From the NCBI RefSeq assembly GCF_015624505.1, contig NZ_CP061379.1:6138001-6202000 (forward strand): a stretch of DNA of 64,000 nucleotides, read 5' to 3'. Shown piece after piece: positions 33,994 through 42,953 of the stretch. The number at the start of each line of letters is the position of its first letter. Within the stretch, counting starts at the first letter, position 1. The position numbers were made by a program, and so were the translations under genes. The notes under the pieces were generated by a model. That model did no database searches. It saw nothing but the letters and a program-made list of their open reading frames with translations, and was not told where the DNA came from. This DNA is from Bradyrhizobium commune. Its GTDB lineage: Bacteria; Pseudomonadota; Alphaproteobacteria; Rhizobiales; Xanthobacteraceae.

Positions 33994-35532
33994 ATGAGCA
34001 GTCGTCACGCCGTTACTCCGCGCGGTCTCAACGCGACGCGTTCGCCGCTTTCGCAAGGCCGCTTCGGCCGCATGTTCCGCAATCTGACGCCGGCGAAATT
34101 CGGTCCCAACGACGCCGACAACATCGCCAGTCTCTCGGCACTGGCCGACAAGATGGTCGGCGATTTCGACCCGCCCAAGGACGGCCCTGATGCCGAGGAG
34201 AGCGGGATTCCGGCGCTCTACACCTATTTCGGCCAGTTCATCGATCACGACATCACCTTCGACCCCGTCAGCCTGCTGACGAAACAGCAGGACCCCGACG
34301 GGCTCGTCGATTTCCGCACGCCGGCGCTCGATCTGGACAACCTCTATGGGCGCGGTCCGGGCGACCAGCCTTACATGTACGACAACACCGGCAAGTTCCT
34401 GCTCGGCGAAACCTTGACCGGCAGCGGCGTGTCCAACGCCAGCGACCTGCCGCGCTTCAAGGGCCGCGCGCTGATCGGCGACCCCCGCAACGACGAGAAC
34501 AGCATCGTCTCGCAGTTTCAGGGGCTGATGCTGCGCTTCCACAACCGCATGGTCGACGACAATGAAGGCCTCTCCTTCCAGGACGTGCAACAGCGGGTCC
34601 GCTTCCACTATCAGTATGTCGTGCTGAACGACTTCCTGCCGCGGATCGTCCACGCCAGCGTGCTGAACGATCTCAGGACCGCCGGCCGCTACGACCACAG
34701 CAAGCTCGCCTATTATCACTGGAAGACGTTCCCCTACATGCCGGTCGAGTTTTCGGTTGCGGCCTACCGGCTCGGGCACTCGATGATCCGCCCCGGCTAC
34801 CGGCTGAACGATGCCGACAACATGCTGTTGCAGATCTTCCCCGATCCCAACAACCCCGACAACAATGCGCTGACCGGCTTCCGTTCCATGGGTCCGGGCC
34901 GCGCCATCGACTGGGGCCGCTTCATCGACATCGACACCCGCGCCTATGGCGTCGAGGACGACTCCACCAATCCGGACAACAAGCGGCGGCTCCAGTTCGC
35001 CTATCGCATCGACACGTCGCTGGTCGATCCGCTGCGCAAGCTGCCGCCGGAGGTCGCCTCCAATCCGTCATCGCTCGCGCTTCGCAACCTCGAACGCAGC
35101 TGGCGGCTTGGCCTGCCGTCGGGCCAGGCGGTCGCCAAGGCGATGCACCTGACGCCGCTGACCGACGAGCAGATCATCGTCGGCCGGGCCGTCGACAATC
35201 CCGAAACGGGCGATCCGCAAGTCCCGATCGCGTCGATCGCGAACGGCGCGTTCAAGGGCAATTGCCCGCTCTGGACCTACATCCTCGCCGAGGCGCGTCA
35301 ATTCCAGACCGCGGTGCCGATCCCGGTGTCAGGCGCGGCGATTGCGATCAACACGCCGCAGCTCGGCCCGGTCGGCGGCCGCATCGTGGCCGAGGTCTTC
35401 CTCGGCATGATGTTCGGCGACACCTCCTCCGTGCTGTCGCTCGATCCGCAATGGGCGCCGGTGACGGGCTCGGATTTCCAGCTCAGGGATCTCGTGGCCT
35501 ATGCGCTGGGCCAGGGCGATCCGCTGCATTGA
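33994..35532 (+). CDS. Animal-type haem peroxidase
   Basis: The 512-residue protein is of the peroxidase-cyclooxygenase superfamily. Key residues: distal His85 in YFGQFIDHDITFDP (with Asp84), catalytic Arg165 in GDPRNDEN, and proximal His262 in YRLGHSMIRPGYR. The strong AAGGAGG ribosome site fixes the start. No signal peptide is visible, which argues for a cytoplasmic location or non-classical export. Bacterial members (peroxicins) oxidise halides or organic substrates with H2O2; substrate here unknown. Stands alone, with an AT-rich region upstream and a 10-bp hairpin after it. Confidence 0.88.
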   Translation: MSSRHAVTPRGLNATRSPLSQGRFGRMFRNLTPAKFGPNDADNIASLSALADKMVGDFDPPKDGPDAEESGIPALYTYFGQFIDHDITFDPVSLLTKQQDPDGLVDFRTPALDLDNLYGRGPGDQPYMYDNTGKFLLGETLTGSGVSNASDLPRFKGRALIGDPRNDENSIVSQFQGLMLRFHNRMVDDNEGLSFQDVQQRVRFHYQYVVLNDFLPRIVHASVLNDLRTAGRYDHSKLAYYHWKTFPYMPVEFSVAAYRLGHSMIRPGYRLNDADNMLLQIFPDPNNPDNNALTGFRSMGPGRAIDWGRFIDIDTRAYGVEDDSTNPDNKRRLQFAYRIDTSLVDPLRKLPPEVASNPSSLALRNLERSWRLGLPSGQAVAKAMHLTPLTDEQIIVGRAVDNPETGDPQVPIASIANGAFKGNCPLWTYILAEARQFQTAVPIPVSGAAIAINTPQLGPVGGRIVAEVFLGMMFGDTSSVLSLDPQWAPVTGSDFQLRDLVAYALGQGDPLH

Positions 35533-35555
35533 GCCGCGACGGATGATGACACGGA

Positions 35556-35580
35556 AGCCGCCCGCATCACGCGGGCGGCT
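35556..35580. terminator. Hairpin after haem peroxidase gene
   Basis: AGCCGCCCGC and GCGGGCGGCT form a perfect ten-base-pair stem with a five-base loop, 23 bp after the stop. No T-run follows, so it may be a transcript-protecting hairpin or a terminator that needs another factor. Confidence 0.5.
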
Positions 35581-35726
35581 CTGTCGACTGACGCCTCGCT
35601 TTCCCCGGTCTCATTGCTAAAAAAGAGGCGCGGGCGCTCACGCGCAAGGCGGGCAATCATCGGTACGGGCGCACGTCCCGTGCGAAACAAGCATTAGGGT
35701 TACAACACGAGGAGGAAGAATTCTGC

Positions 35727-36458
35727 ATGACACGCGTCGTCATCCACCGGCCAGGGAACAAAGGCGCCGTTACAACGCAAATCGATCCGGATACCGGACT
35801 GGACATCGAATTGGTCGAATGGACCTTCAGTGCCACTGTGGATGGCCGTCCTGGTCTCGTATCCGCATTCTTCGCACCGACCGTTTCGGAAAACAGCGTT
35901 ACAAGACACTTGGTGCAACAGCTCATCGAAAATCCGAACGACCTCGAGCCAATCACCTCGACGACCACGGGGGGAGACGATGGTAACGGTGACGGCGATG
36001 GCCCAGGCGGAGGCGGCGCCGGCAGCGGCACAGGTGGCGGCGAAACCGGTGACTCCGGCAGCAGCAGCTCTGGAAGCGGCTCGTCGAGCAGTGGCGATAG
36101 CGGAAGCGGTGACAGCGGCAGTAGCGGCGGCGGATCCGCAGGCAGTGGCGCCTCCGGCGGCGGAAATGGTGACTCCGGGAGCAGCGGAGGCGGCGGCGGT
36201 TCATCCGGAGGCGAAGGCGGAGGTGACGACGGTGGCGCAGATGGAGGTGTCGCAGGTGGAGGTGCCGCAGGTGGAGGTGACGCAGGCGGAGGTGACGCAG
36301 GCGGAGGTGACGCAGGCGGAGGCGACGCAGGCGGAGGTGATGCAGGCGGAGGTGATGGAGGAGACGGAGGCGACGGCGGCGAGGGCGGAGATGGGGGCAG
36401 TAGCGGCGGTGAAGCGGGCGGCGCAGGTAGCGGGCCCCACGGCCCGCCGGTCGAATGA
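35727..36458 (+). CDS. Protein with long Gly/Ser/Asp repeat tail
   Basis: The 243-residue protein has a 75-residue globular-looking N-terminus (MTRVVIHRPGNKGAVTTQID, then VSENSVTRHLVQQLIENPND) followed by 165 residues of Gly with Ser, Asp and Ala, ending HGPPVE. The tail includes seven near-perfect copies of the pentapeptide GGGDA or GGGVA (36243-36347). The N-terminal part supports a true gene, and AGGAGG lies upstream though 11 bases away. Other frames are also open here because of the repeat; the N-terminal frame is chosen. Function unknown; the tail may be a flexible spacer or secreted RTX-like region, though no calcium-binding nonapeptide is seen. Confidence 0.6.
   Translation: MTRVVIHRPGNKGAVTTQIDPDTGLDIELVEWTFSATVDGRPGLVSAFFAPTVSENSVTRHLVQQLIENPNDLEPITSTTTGGDDGNGDGDGPGGGGAGSGTGGGETGDSGSSSSGSGSSSSGDSGSGDSGSSGGGSAGSGASGGGNGDSGSSGGGGGSSGGEGGGDDGGADGGVAGGGAAGGGDAGGGDAGGGDAGGGDAGGGDAGGGDGGDGGDGGEGGDGGSSGGEAGGAGSGPHGPPVE
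36243..36347 (+). repeat. Tandem 15-bp repeat (seven units)
   Basis: Seven consecutive 15-base units of the form GGAGGTGACGCAGGC, differing at one or two positions, lie within the Gly-rich protein gene. Being a multiple of three, copy-number change would keep the frame. An eighth, diverged unit follows. Confidence 0.85.
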
Positions 36459-36476
36459 ATGAAGACCACGCGTTAA

Positions 36477-36577
36477 AGCATGATCCGGAAAAGTGCGTAG
36501 CGGTTTTCCGAAAAGATCATGCTCAAACAACAACCTAAAGCGCGATGACGATTCATCCCAATCTCATCGCGCTTTAG
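36477..36577. repeat. Dispersed palindromic repeat, copy A
   Basis: Two hairpin-forming parts: GCATGATCCGGAAAAGTGC pairing with the complement later in the element, and AAAGCGCGATGA pairing with TCATCGCGCTTT. It is the inverse of the element at 48678-48772 and matches the decayed copy at 27937. Its end covers the stop codon of the following minus-strand gene. Looks like a Bradyrhizobium-type chromosomal repeat. Confidence 0.75.
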
Positions 36578-37104
36578 TGCGCGGTTCCTAGACCGATCTC
36601 CTTCAACCGCGTCGCGAACCAGAGCGAGAGCGGGCGGTCGACGATGCCGCCGACATAGACCTCGGACATCGTCACATTGTGCTTGGCCAGCACCAGCAGC
36701 ACGCCGATCCAATAGGCGAACCAGATATGCGGATCGGTCAGCGCCATCAGCTTGTGCTGGTCGTGCTCGACCGGCGTGTGGTTGCTCGCCTTGCGGATCT
36801 CGACCGTGAGCAGATTGTTCGGGATCTCGCGCTGATGCACGACGACGTCGGGATAGATCGACTTGCCGAGATGATCGTCGGTCGAGATGATGGTGCCGTG
36901 CGGCAGATGCAGCGTCCGCTCGCCGAGCCGGTCGTAATTGCAGTCGACCGTCCAGCCGGAAAACTGCCGCTCGAGATAGACGGCGAAGCGATGCGTGATC
37001 GCGCGCTCGCCGAGGTCTTTCTCGAACAAAAATCCCTCGTGGGCGTAGAACTCCCGGAGCGCCGCAATCACCTTGTTCAGCTCGGTCTGCATCCTGGCGT
37101 CCAC
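36574..37104 (-). CDS. Possible PD-(D/E)XK nuclease-fold protein
   Basis: The 176-residue protein begins MDARMQTELNKVIAALREFY (a second ATG four codons on is possible). Features: ITHRFAVYLERQF, then Asp86 in SIYPDVVVHQRE and Glu102 in LLTVEIRKAS. This spacing resembles the active site of PD-(D/E)XK nucleases (D-X15-E-X-K), except that the position after Glu is Ile-Arg-Lys. No DNA-binding domain or methylase is adjacent. Its stop codon lies inside a palindromic repeat. Function is uncertain; it could be a pseudo-enzyme. Confidence 0.55.
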   Translation of the reverse strand: MDARMQTELNKVIAALREFYAHEGFLFEKDLGERAITHRFAVYLERQFSGWTVDCNYDRLGERTLHLPHGTIISTDDHLGKSIYPDVVVHQREIPNNLLTVEIRKASNHTPVEHDQHKLMALTDPHIWFAYWIGVLLVLAKHNVTMSEVYVGGIVDRPLSLWFATRLKEIGLGTAH

Positions 37105-37113
37105 ACCTTAGGT

Positions 37114-37242
37114 GTCGTCCCGGCGAAGGCCGGGACCCATACCGCGAGGTCTATCGGGTTTCGCGCGGTGCACGTACCGGACTCCGGGTCTTCGCCAAAC
37201 TTCTCCTTGTGGTTATGGGTCCCGGCCTTCGCCGGGACGACG
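37114..37242. repeat. Inverted repeat pair, copy 1
   Basis: GTCGTCCCGGCGAAGGCCGG at one end and the complementary CCGGCCTTCGCCGGGACGAC at the other, about 90 bases apart. The same arms occur at 57685-57806. It lies between the possible nuclease-fold gene and the ThDP-enzyme gene. Confidence 0.8.
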
Positions 37243-37271
37243 TGGGGAGAGAGCTTAGCCAAACAGATACC

Positions 37272-38819
37272 CTACATCTGCACTTCGATCAGCCGCGGAC
37301 CGGGCTCGGCGACGGCCTCAGTCAGCGCCTTGTTGAACTCGTCGGCGTTGGTGACGGCGCGGCCGGGCACGCCCATGCCCTTGGCCAGCGCGACGAAATC
37401 GAGCGTGGGACGATCGAGCCGCAGCATGTCGTTGGCGCGCTGGCCGGGCTCGCCGGCGCCGACATTGTCGAACTCGCCGCGCAGGATCTGGTAGATGCGG
37501 TTGGCGAACACGATGGTGACGATGTTGAGGTTTTCGCGCGCCTGCGTCCACAGCGACTGGATCGTGTACATCGCGCTGCCGTCGCCGACCATGGTGATCA
37601 CCTTGCGGTCAGGGCAGGCGATCGCAGCACCGATCGACAGCGGCGTCGAGAAGCCGATCGAGCCGCCCATGTTCTGGAGCCAGTCGTGCGGGGCGGCCGC
37701 CGCGGTTGGCGGGAAGAAGCCGCGGCCGGTGGTGAGGGATTCGTCGACCATGATGGCGTTCTCGGGGATCGCGCACGCAATCGCCTGCGCGATCGAGGCG
37801 AAGGTGAGCGCGCCGGTCGGCTTGACCAGCTCAGCCAACGCCTGCGGCTTGACGTCCCTGGCGCTGGCCTTGACGGCACCGGCGAGCGCTTCGAGCGCGG
37901 CGACCGAGTTCTCGCCCCAGGAGGTCATGCGATGCACGTCGCAGCCCTCGGGCTTGAGCATGCTCGGCTTGTTCGGATAGGCGAAGAACGCCACGGGATC
38001 GTCGGACTCGACCAGCACGATGTGACGGAACTTTGCCAGCATCGGCAGCGCGTTCTCGATCACGTAATGGATGCGGTCGATCGAGAAGCGGCCGCGGCCG
38101 CGCGCCATCTTCGGACGGAAGGTCGGACCCATCACCGTGCAGCCGGTCTTGGCGGCGATGCGCTCGGCCAGCGCCAGGCCCTTCTCGCTCAGCGCACTGC
38201 CGGTCATCAGCAGCAGCGTGCCTTCGCCGTCGCCGTGAAGGATCTTCGCGGCCTGCTCGACCCCCTGCGGCGAGTAGCTGGCGCGCTGCTGCTCGGCCGG
38301 CACCTCGGCGATGCCGTCGGCCTCGTTCCAGGCGGTGTCGGCGGGCAGAATGAGGGTCGCGATCTGCGGCGGGGCGCTCTTGGCAGCCGCAATCGCCGCA
38401 GCGCCGTCGGCGGCGACCGATTTGGAATCCGGCGAGGTCCGGACCCAGGACGACATCGGCCGGGCCAGGCCCTCGATGTCGGAGGTCAGCGGCGCGTTGT
38501 AGCCGATGTGGTAGACGGCGTGCTGGCCGACGATGTTGACGATGCCGGAATTGGCCTTCTTGGCGTTGTGCAGATTGGCCAGGCCGTTGGCCAGCCCAGG
38601 GCCGAGATGCAGCAGCGTCGAGGCAGGCAGGCCCTTCATGCGAAAATAGCCGTCGGCGGCACCCGTCACCACGCCTTCGAACAGGCCGAGCACGCAGCGC
38701 ATGCCGGGCACGCGGTCGAGCGCTGCGACAAAATGCATCTCGGAGGTGCCGGGGTTGGTGAAGCAGACGTCGACCCCACCCTTGACCATCGTCCGCACCA
38801 GGCTTTCCGCACCGTTCAT
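37272..38819 (-). CDS. ThDP-dependent enzyme, acetolactate synthase-like large subunit
   Basis: The ATG at 38819 (MNGAESLVRTMVKGG) gives 515 residues; the longer frame adds eight unlikely residues. Motifs: FTNPGTSEMHF and FEGVVTGAADGYFRM (Glu activates thiamine), and the diphosphate/Mg site GDGSAMYTIQSLW...NIVTIVFAN. Family members include acetolactate synthase, benzoylformate decarboxylase and others; substrate not fixed. It does not sit with ilvC or ilvN. A benzoylformate-decarboxylase-like paralogue is at 56041. Confidence 0.82.
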   Translation of the reverse strand: MNGAESLVRTMVKGGVDVCFTNPGTSEMHFVAALDRVPGMRCVLGLFEGVVTGAADGYFRMKGLPASTLLHLGPGLANGLANLHNAKKANSGIVNIVGQHAVYHIGYNAPLTSDIEGLARPMSSWVRTSPDSKSVAADGAAAIAAAKSAPPQIATLILPADTAWNEADGIAEVPAEQQRASYSPQGVEQAAKILHGDGEGTLLLMTGSALSEKGLALAERIAAKTGCTVMGPTFRPKMARGRGRFSIDRIHYVIENALPMLAKFRHIVLVESDDPVAFFAYPNKPSMLKPEGCDVHRMTSWGENSVAALEALAGAVKASARDVKPQALAELVKPTGALTFASIAQAIACAIPENAIMVDESLTTGRGFFPPTAAAAPHDWLQNMGGSIGFSTPLSIGAAIACPDRKVITMVGDGSAMYTIQSLWTQARENLNIVTIVFANRIYQILRGEFDNVGAGEPGQRANDMLRLDRPTLDFVALAKGMGVPGRAVTNADEFNKALTEAVAEPGPRLIEVQM

Positions 38820-39100
38820 TCGTCTGCTCCCGCAACCGGCCATTTCCGATGTTCCATCTGATCAATCATTGTTCGCGGCCCCCGTCAAAGCAAGAGCGGG
38901 CATGGCGGCCCTGCCCCGTGCGGCCACCGGTGGGTTTGGCTAATTCTTTCCGGCAAATTGGCGCGGTTGCCGATTTGGTAACGCCAATCGTTAAGCGTGG
39001 CTTATTCGTAAAGGACCTGCCTCACGGGGCCGTGGCTTGCGAAATGCCCGCGAATATGGCCTCTGGCGGTCGTTGAGAAGATTTTTCGCTGGGGGATTCA

Positions 39101-39679
39101 ATGATCCGGTTTTTTGCCGCACCGATTGCCGTCATCGCACTGCTGACGGCCATGGCCGGCGGCGCCTTCGCCGAGGAGTTCGACTCCCGCGACATCATGG
39201 GCGGCGGCCCGAACTTCTTCCGCGGCGGCGCGAGCCCGATCCCCCGCACCACTGTCATGTATAACGGCAATTACGCCCCCGGCACGATCGTGGTGAACAC
39301 CGCCGAGCGCCGGCTCTATCTGGTGCTCCAGAACGGCCAGGCGCTGCGCTACGGCATCGGCGTCGGCCGCGACGGCTTCCGCTGGGGCGGCGTGCACAGG
39401 ATCACCGCCAAGAAGGAATGGCCGGAGTGGACGCCGCCGTCGCAGATGATCGCGCGCCGGCCGGACCTGCCGCGCCACATGAAGGGCGGCATCGAGAACC
39501 CGCTCGGCGCGCGCGCGATGTATCTGGGTTCGACGCTCTACCGCATCCACGGCTCAAACGAGCCGGAGACGATCGGCCAGGCGGTCTCCTCGGGCTGCTT
39601 CCGCATGACCAATGACGACGTCACTGACCTCTACGGCCGTGTCTCGGTCGGCACCACCGTGGTGGTGCTCAACAACTGA
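39101..39679 (+). CDS. L,D-transpeptidase (YkuD domain)
   Basis: The 192-residue exported protein has a signal peptide (1-24, ending AFAEE) and the YkuD domain: IVVNTAERRLYLVLQNGQA, GIGVGRDGF, and the catalytic signature with His150 (LYRIHGSN) and Cys166 (AVSSGCFRMTNDDV). It crosslinks peptidoglycan or attaches proteins to it in the periplasm. The ATG follows a GGGGGATTC sequence. Stands alone. Confidence 0.92.
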   Translation: MIRFFAAPIAVIALLTAMAGGAFAEEFDSRDIMGGGPNFFRGGASPIPRTTVMYNGNYAPGTIVVNTAERRLYLVLQNGQALRYGIGVGRDGFRWGGVHRITAKKEWPEWTPPSQMIARRPDLPRHMKGGIENPLGARAMYLGSTLYRIHGSNEPETIGQAVSSGCFRMTNDDVTDLYGRVSVGTTVVVLNN

Positions 39680-39763
39680 TCGATCGGTCGCGGCGGGAAC
39701 CCGCGTGGCGCGCGAATTTGCGGACTTGTGTGCGCGACGCGAATACGGCAGCGTTGCGTGACG

Positions 39764-40579
39764 ATGAGCGCATTGGTCCCGCCCTCGGCTGCCCTTCGCT
39801 TCGCCCTGCTGGCGTTTGCAGCGCTCACATGTGTGCCTAACACCGCTACCAAGGCGACCGCCGGCGAGCTGCCGGCGATCGCCGCGCGCCAGCGCGTCGA
39901 GAAGAAGAGCTTTACCGATGCCGAAATCGTCGACGGCTTCCTGAAGACCGCCTTCGGCGCCGAATACCACCTCGCCGGCCGCGTCGACCGCATCCGCAAA
40001 TTCGACGGGCCCGTGCGCGTGTTCGCCGAAACCGACCGCGCCGACCGCAAGGCGCAGCTCGCAAAAGTCGTCGCCGATATCGGCACCCGCGTGCAGCATC
40101 TCGACATCGCCATGACCGATTCGAGCGAGGCGGCGAACGTGCGGGTCAAGCTCGTGCGCGACCGCGACCTCTACCGCACCATCACGAGCTTCTACGGCGC
40201 CGAGAAGGCGCGCGACATCCGCACCTCGCTCGATCCGCAATGCCTGTCCGGCTTCCGCAAGAACGACAATTTCGAGATCGAGCATTCCGACGTCATCCTC
40301 ACCGTCGACGTCAGCGACTTCACCTTCCTCGACTGCGCCTATGAGGAGCTGCTGCAATCGCTTGGGCCCATCAACGACACCGCGAGCGTGCCGTGGACCA
40401 TGTTCAACGACAACGTCTCGATGGGCTATTTCGACGTCTACGACCAGTACATCCTCAACCTGCTCTACGATCCCCGCGTCAAGGCCGGCATGACCGTGCT
40501 GGAGGTGAGATCGGTGCTGCCAGACGTGCTCAGCGACGTGCGCACCTGGGTGAAGCGGGTGAATGATCTGAGAGAGTGA
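39764..40579 (+). CDS. DUF2927 exported protein
   Basis: The ATG at 39764 gives 271 residues with a signal peptide (MSALVPPSAALRFALLAFAA, cleavage near AGEL). The mature domain has EIVDGFLKTAFGAEYH, DGPVRVFAET, a conserved Asp/Cys-rich segment (VDVSDFTFLDCAYEELLQSLG) and a C-terminal VRTWVKRVNDL. The DUF2927 family is largely uncharacterised. A longer frame begins at 39728. Follows the transpeptidase gene by 84 bp and may share its transcript. Confidence 0.78.
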   Translation: MSALVPPSAALRFALLAFAALTCVPNTATKATAGELPAIAARQRVEKKSFTDAEIVDGFLKTAFGAEYHLAGRVDRIRKFDGPVRVFAETDRADRKAQLAKVVADIGTRVQHLDIAMTDSSEAANVRVKLVRDRDLYRTITSFYGAEKARDIRTSLDPQCLSGFRKNDNFEIEHSDVILTVDVSDFTFLDCAYEELLQSLGPINDTASVPWTMFNDNVSMGYFDVYDQYILNLLYDPRVKAGMTVLEVRSVLPDVLSDVRTWVKRVNDLRE

Positions 40580-40747
40580 GGCGCCTCTCCCCCCTTACGC
40601 TTAAGAATTTTTTCAGAAGCCCGCCATGACTTCCATCCGGTTCGGGCGCAGGCTCCGCCGCGATCCGACTGCGAAGGTGCGGCTCCGACCCGCGGTCCAC
40701 ACGGTCGTGACATCAGTGACAATCCGACACAGACAAGGACACGTGTG

Positions 40748-41407
40748 ATGACACTCGCACTCAACGATATCGCACCGGATTTCGAGGCGGAGACGACTGA
40801 AGGCAAGATCCGTTTCCACGACTGGATCGGCGATTCCTGGACGGTGCTGTTCTCGCATCCGAAGGATTTCACGCCGGTCTGCACCACCGAGCTCGGCTAC
40901 ATGGCGAAGATCAAGCCCGAGTTCGACAAGCGCAACGTCAAGATCATCGGCCTGTCGGTCGATCCGATCGACCGCCACGCCGGCTGGGCCGCCGACATCG
41001 CCGAGACGCAAGGCACCGCGCCGAACTTCCCGATGATCGGCGACACCGATTTCAACGTCTCGAAGCTGTACGGCATGCTGCCGGCCGCGATCTCCGGCGA
41101 TCCGCTGAAGCGCACCGCGGCCGACAACCAGACCGTCCGCAACGTGTTCGTGATCGGGCCGGACAAGAAGGTGAAGCTGATCCTGATCTATCCGATGACC
41201 ACGGGCCGCAATTTCGACGAGGTGCTGCGCGTGATCGACTCGCTCCAGATGACCGCCAGGCACAAGGTGGCGACGCCGGTGAACTGGAAGAACGGCGAGG
41301 ACGTCATCATCGCCGGCTCCGTCTCCGACGACGACGCCAGGAAGCAGTATCCGGAAGGCTGGAAGTCGCCAAAGCCCTACATTCGCATCGTGCCGCAGCC
41401 GCGCTAG
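40748..41407 (+). CDS. 1-Cys peroxiredoxin (Prx6-type)
   Basis: The ATG at 40748 with AAGGA six bases upstream gives 219 residues (a GTG one codon earlier is possible). The peroxidatic Cys45 lies in FTPVCTTELGYM; no resolving Cys of the typical 2-Cys class is seen. The C-terminal extension ENDs RKQYPEGWKSPKPYIRIVPQPR, as in Prx6. It detoxifies peroxides with an external reductant. Stands alone. Confidence 0.93.
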   Translation: MTLALNDIAPDFEAETTEGKIRFHDWIGDSWTVLFSHPKDFTPVCTTELGYMAKIKPEFDKRNVKIIGLSVDPIDRHAGWAADIAETQGTAPNFPMIGDTDFNVSKLYGMLPAAISGDPLKRTAADNQTVRNVFVIGPDKKVKLILIYPMTTGRNFDEVLRVIDSLQMTARHKVATPVNWKNGEDVIIAGSVSDDDARKQYPEGWKSPKPYIRIVPQPR

Positions 41408-41474
41408 AGCCGGCTGCCACGCGACACGGGGCGGCTCTTCCCGAGGCCGGCCCGGATGATCTCGGCGGATCGCC

Positions 41475-42602
<1,128 letters not shown>

Positions 42603-42953
42603 GGCGGTCTCCTGAAAGCCGGCCTACGACATGTCTGAATTCAGGCACGTTGTCCACGCCGCCCGAATCAGATTAAAATATCTATATATTTCAATATCTT
42701 ATGCAAAATTAAGAGCCGGACATCAACGTCTTTTGCGCGGCTGCGGCGCCGCATTCAAGAGAGCCGCAAGAGTACCTATATTCAACTCCTAGGAGACGAA
42801 CGGTCCTGCCCGTGCAACACGATTAACTTGTCTGTCGTGGCTGGCCGCTACAATATGATGGATTGAGCTTGCGTCGCCGGTGGTCCGCATCGGCAACACA
42901 AGCGAGCCAGGCCCGTCCGAGCGGCGGGCCGTTGGCTTTTTGGGAGCCTGGAC
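42603..42953. promoter_or_regulatory. AT-rich divergent promoter region of the URC-type cluster
   Basis: The region between the threonine-synthase-like gene and the GTP-cyclohydrolase-II-like gene has a very AT-rich core at about 42668-42712 (TATCTATATATTTCAATATC and neighbouring A/T runs), far below local GC. It probably holds divergent promoters and regulator binding sites. No named motif was recognised, and no gene is supported. Confidence 0.5.

Noticed and set aside
36243..36347. Direct repeats resembling a CRISPR array
   Set aside because: Units are contiguous 15-mers without spacers and lie in a coding frame, so it is a coding minisatellite.
35830..36462. Alternative Ala/Glu-rich frame over the Gly-repeat gene
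   Set aside because: Open only because of the repeat; the chosen frame has an unrepeated N-terminal part and upstream ribosome site.
37209..38861. Plus-strand 550-residue frame opposite the ThDP enzyme
   Set aside because: Shadow of the ThDP-dependent enzyme gene, whose cofactor motifs are on the minus strand.
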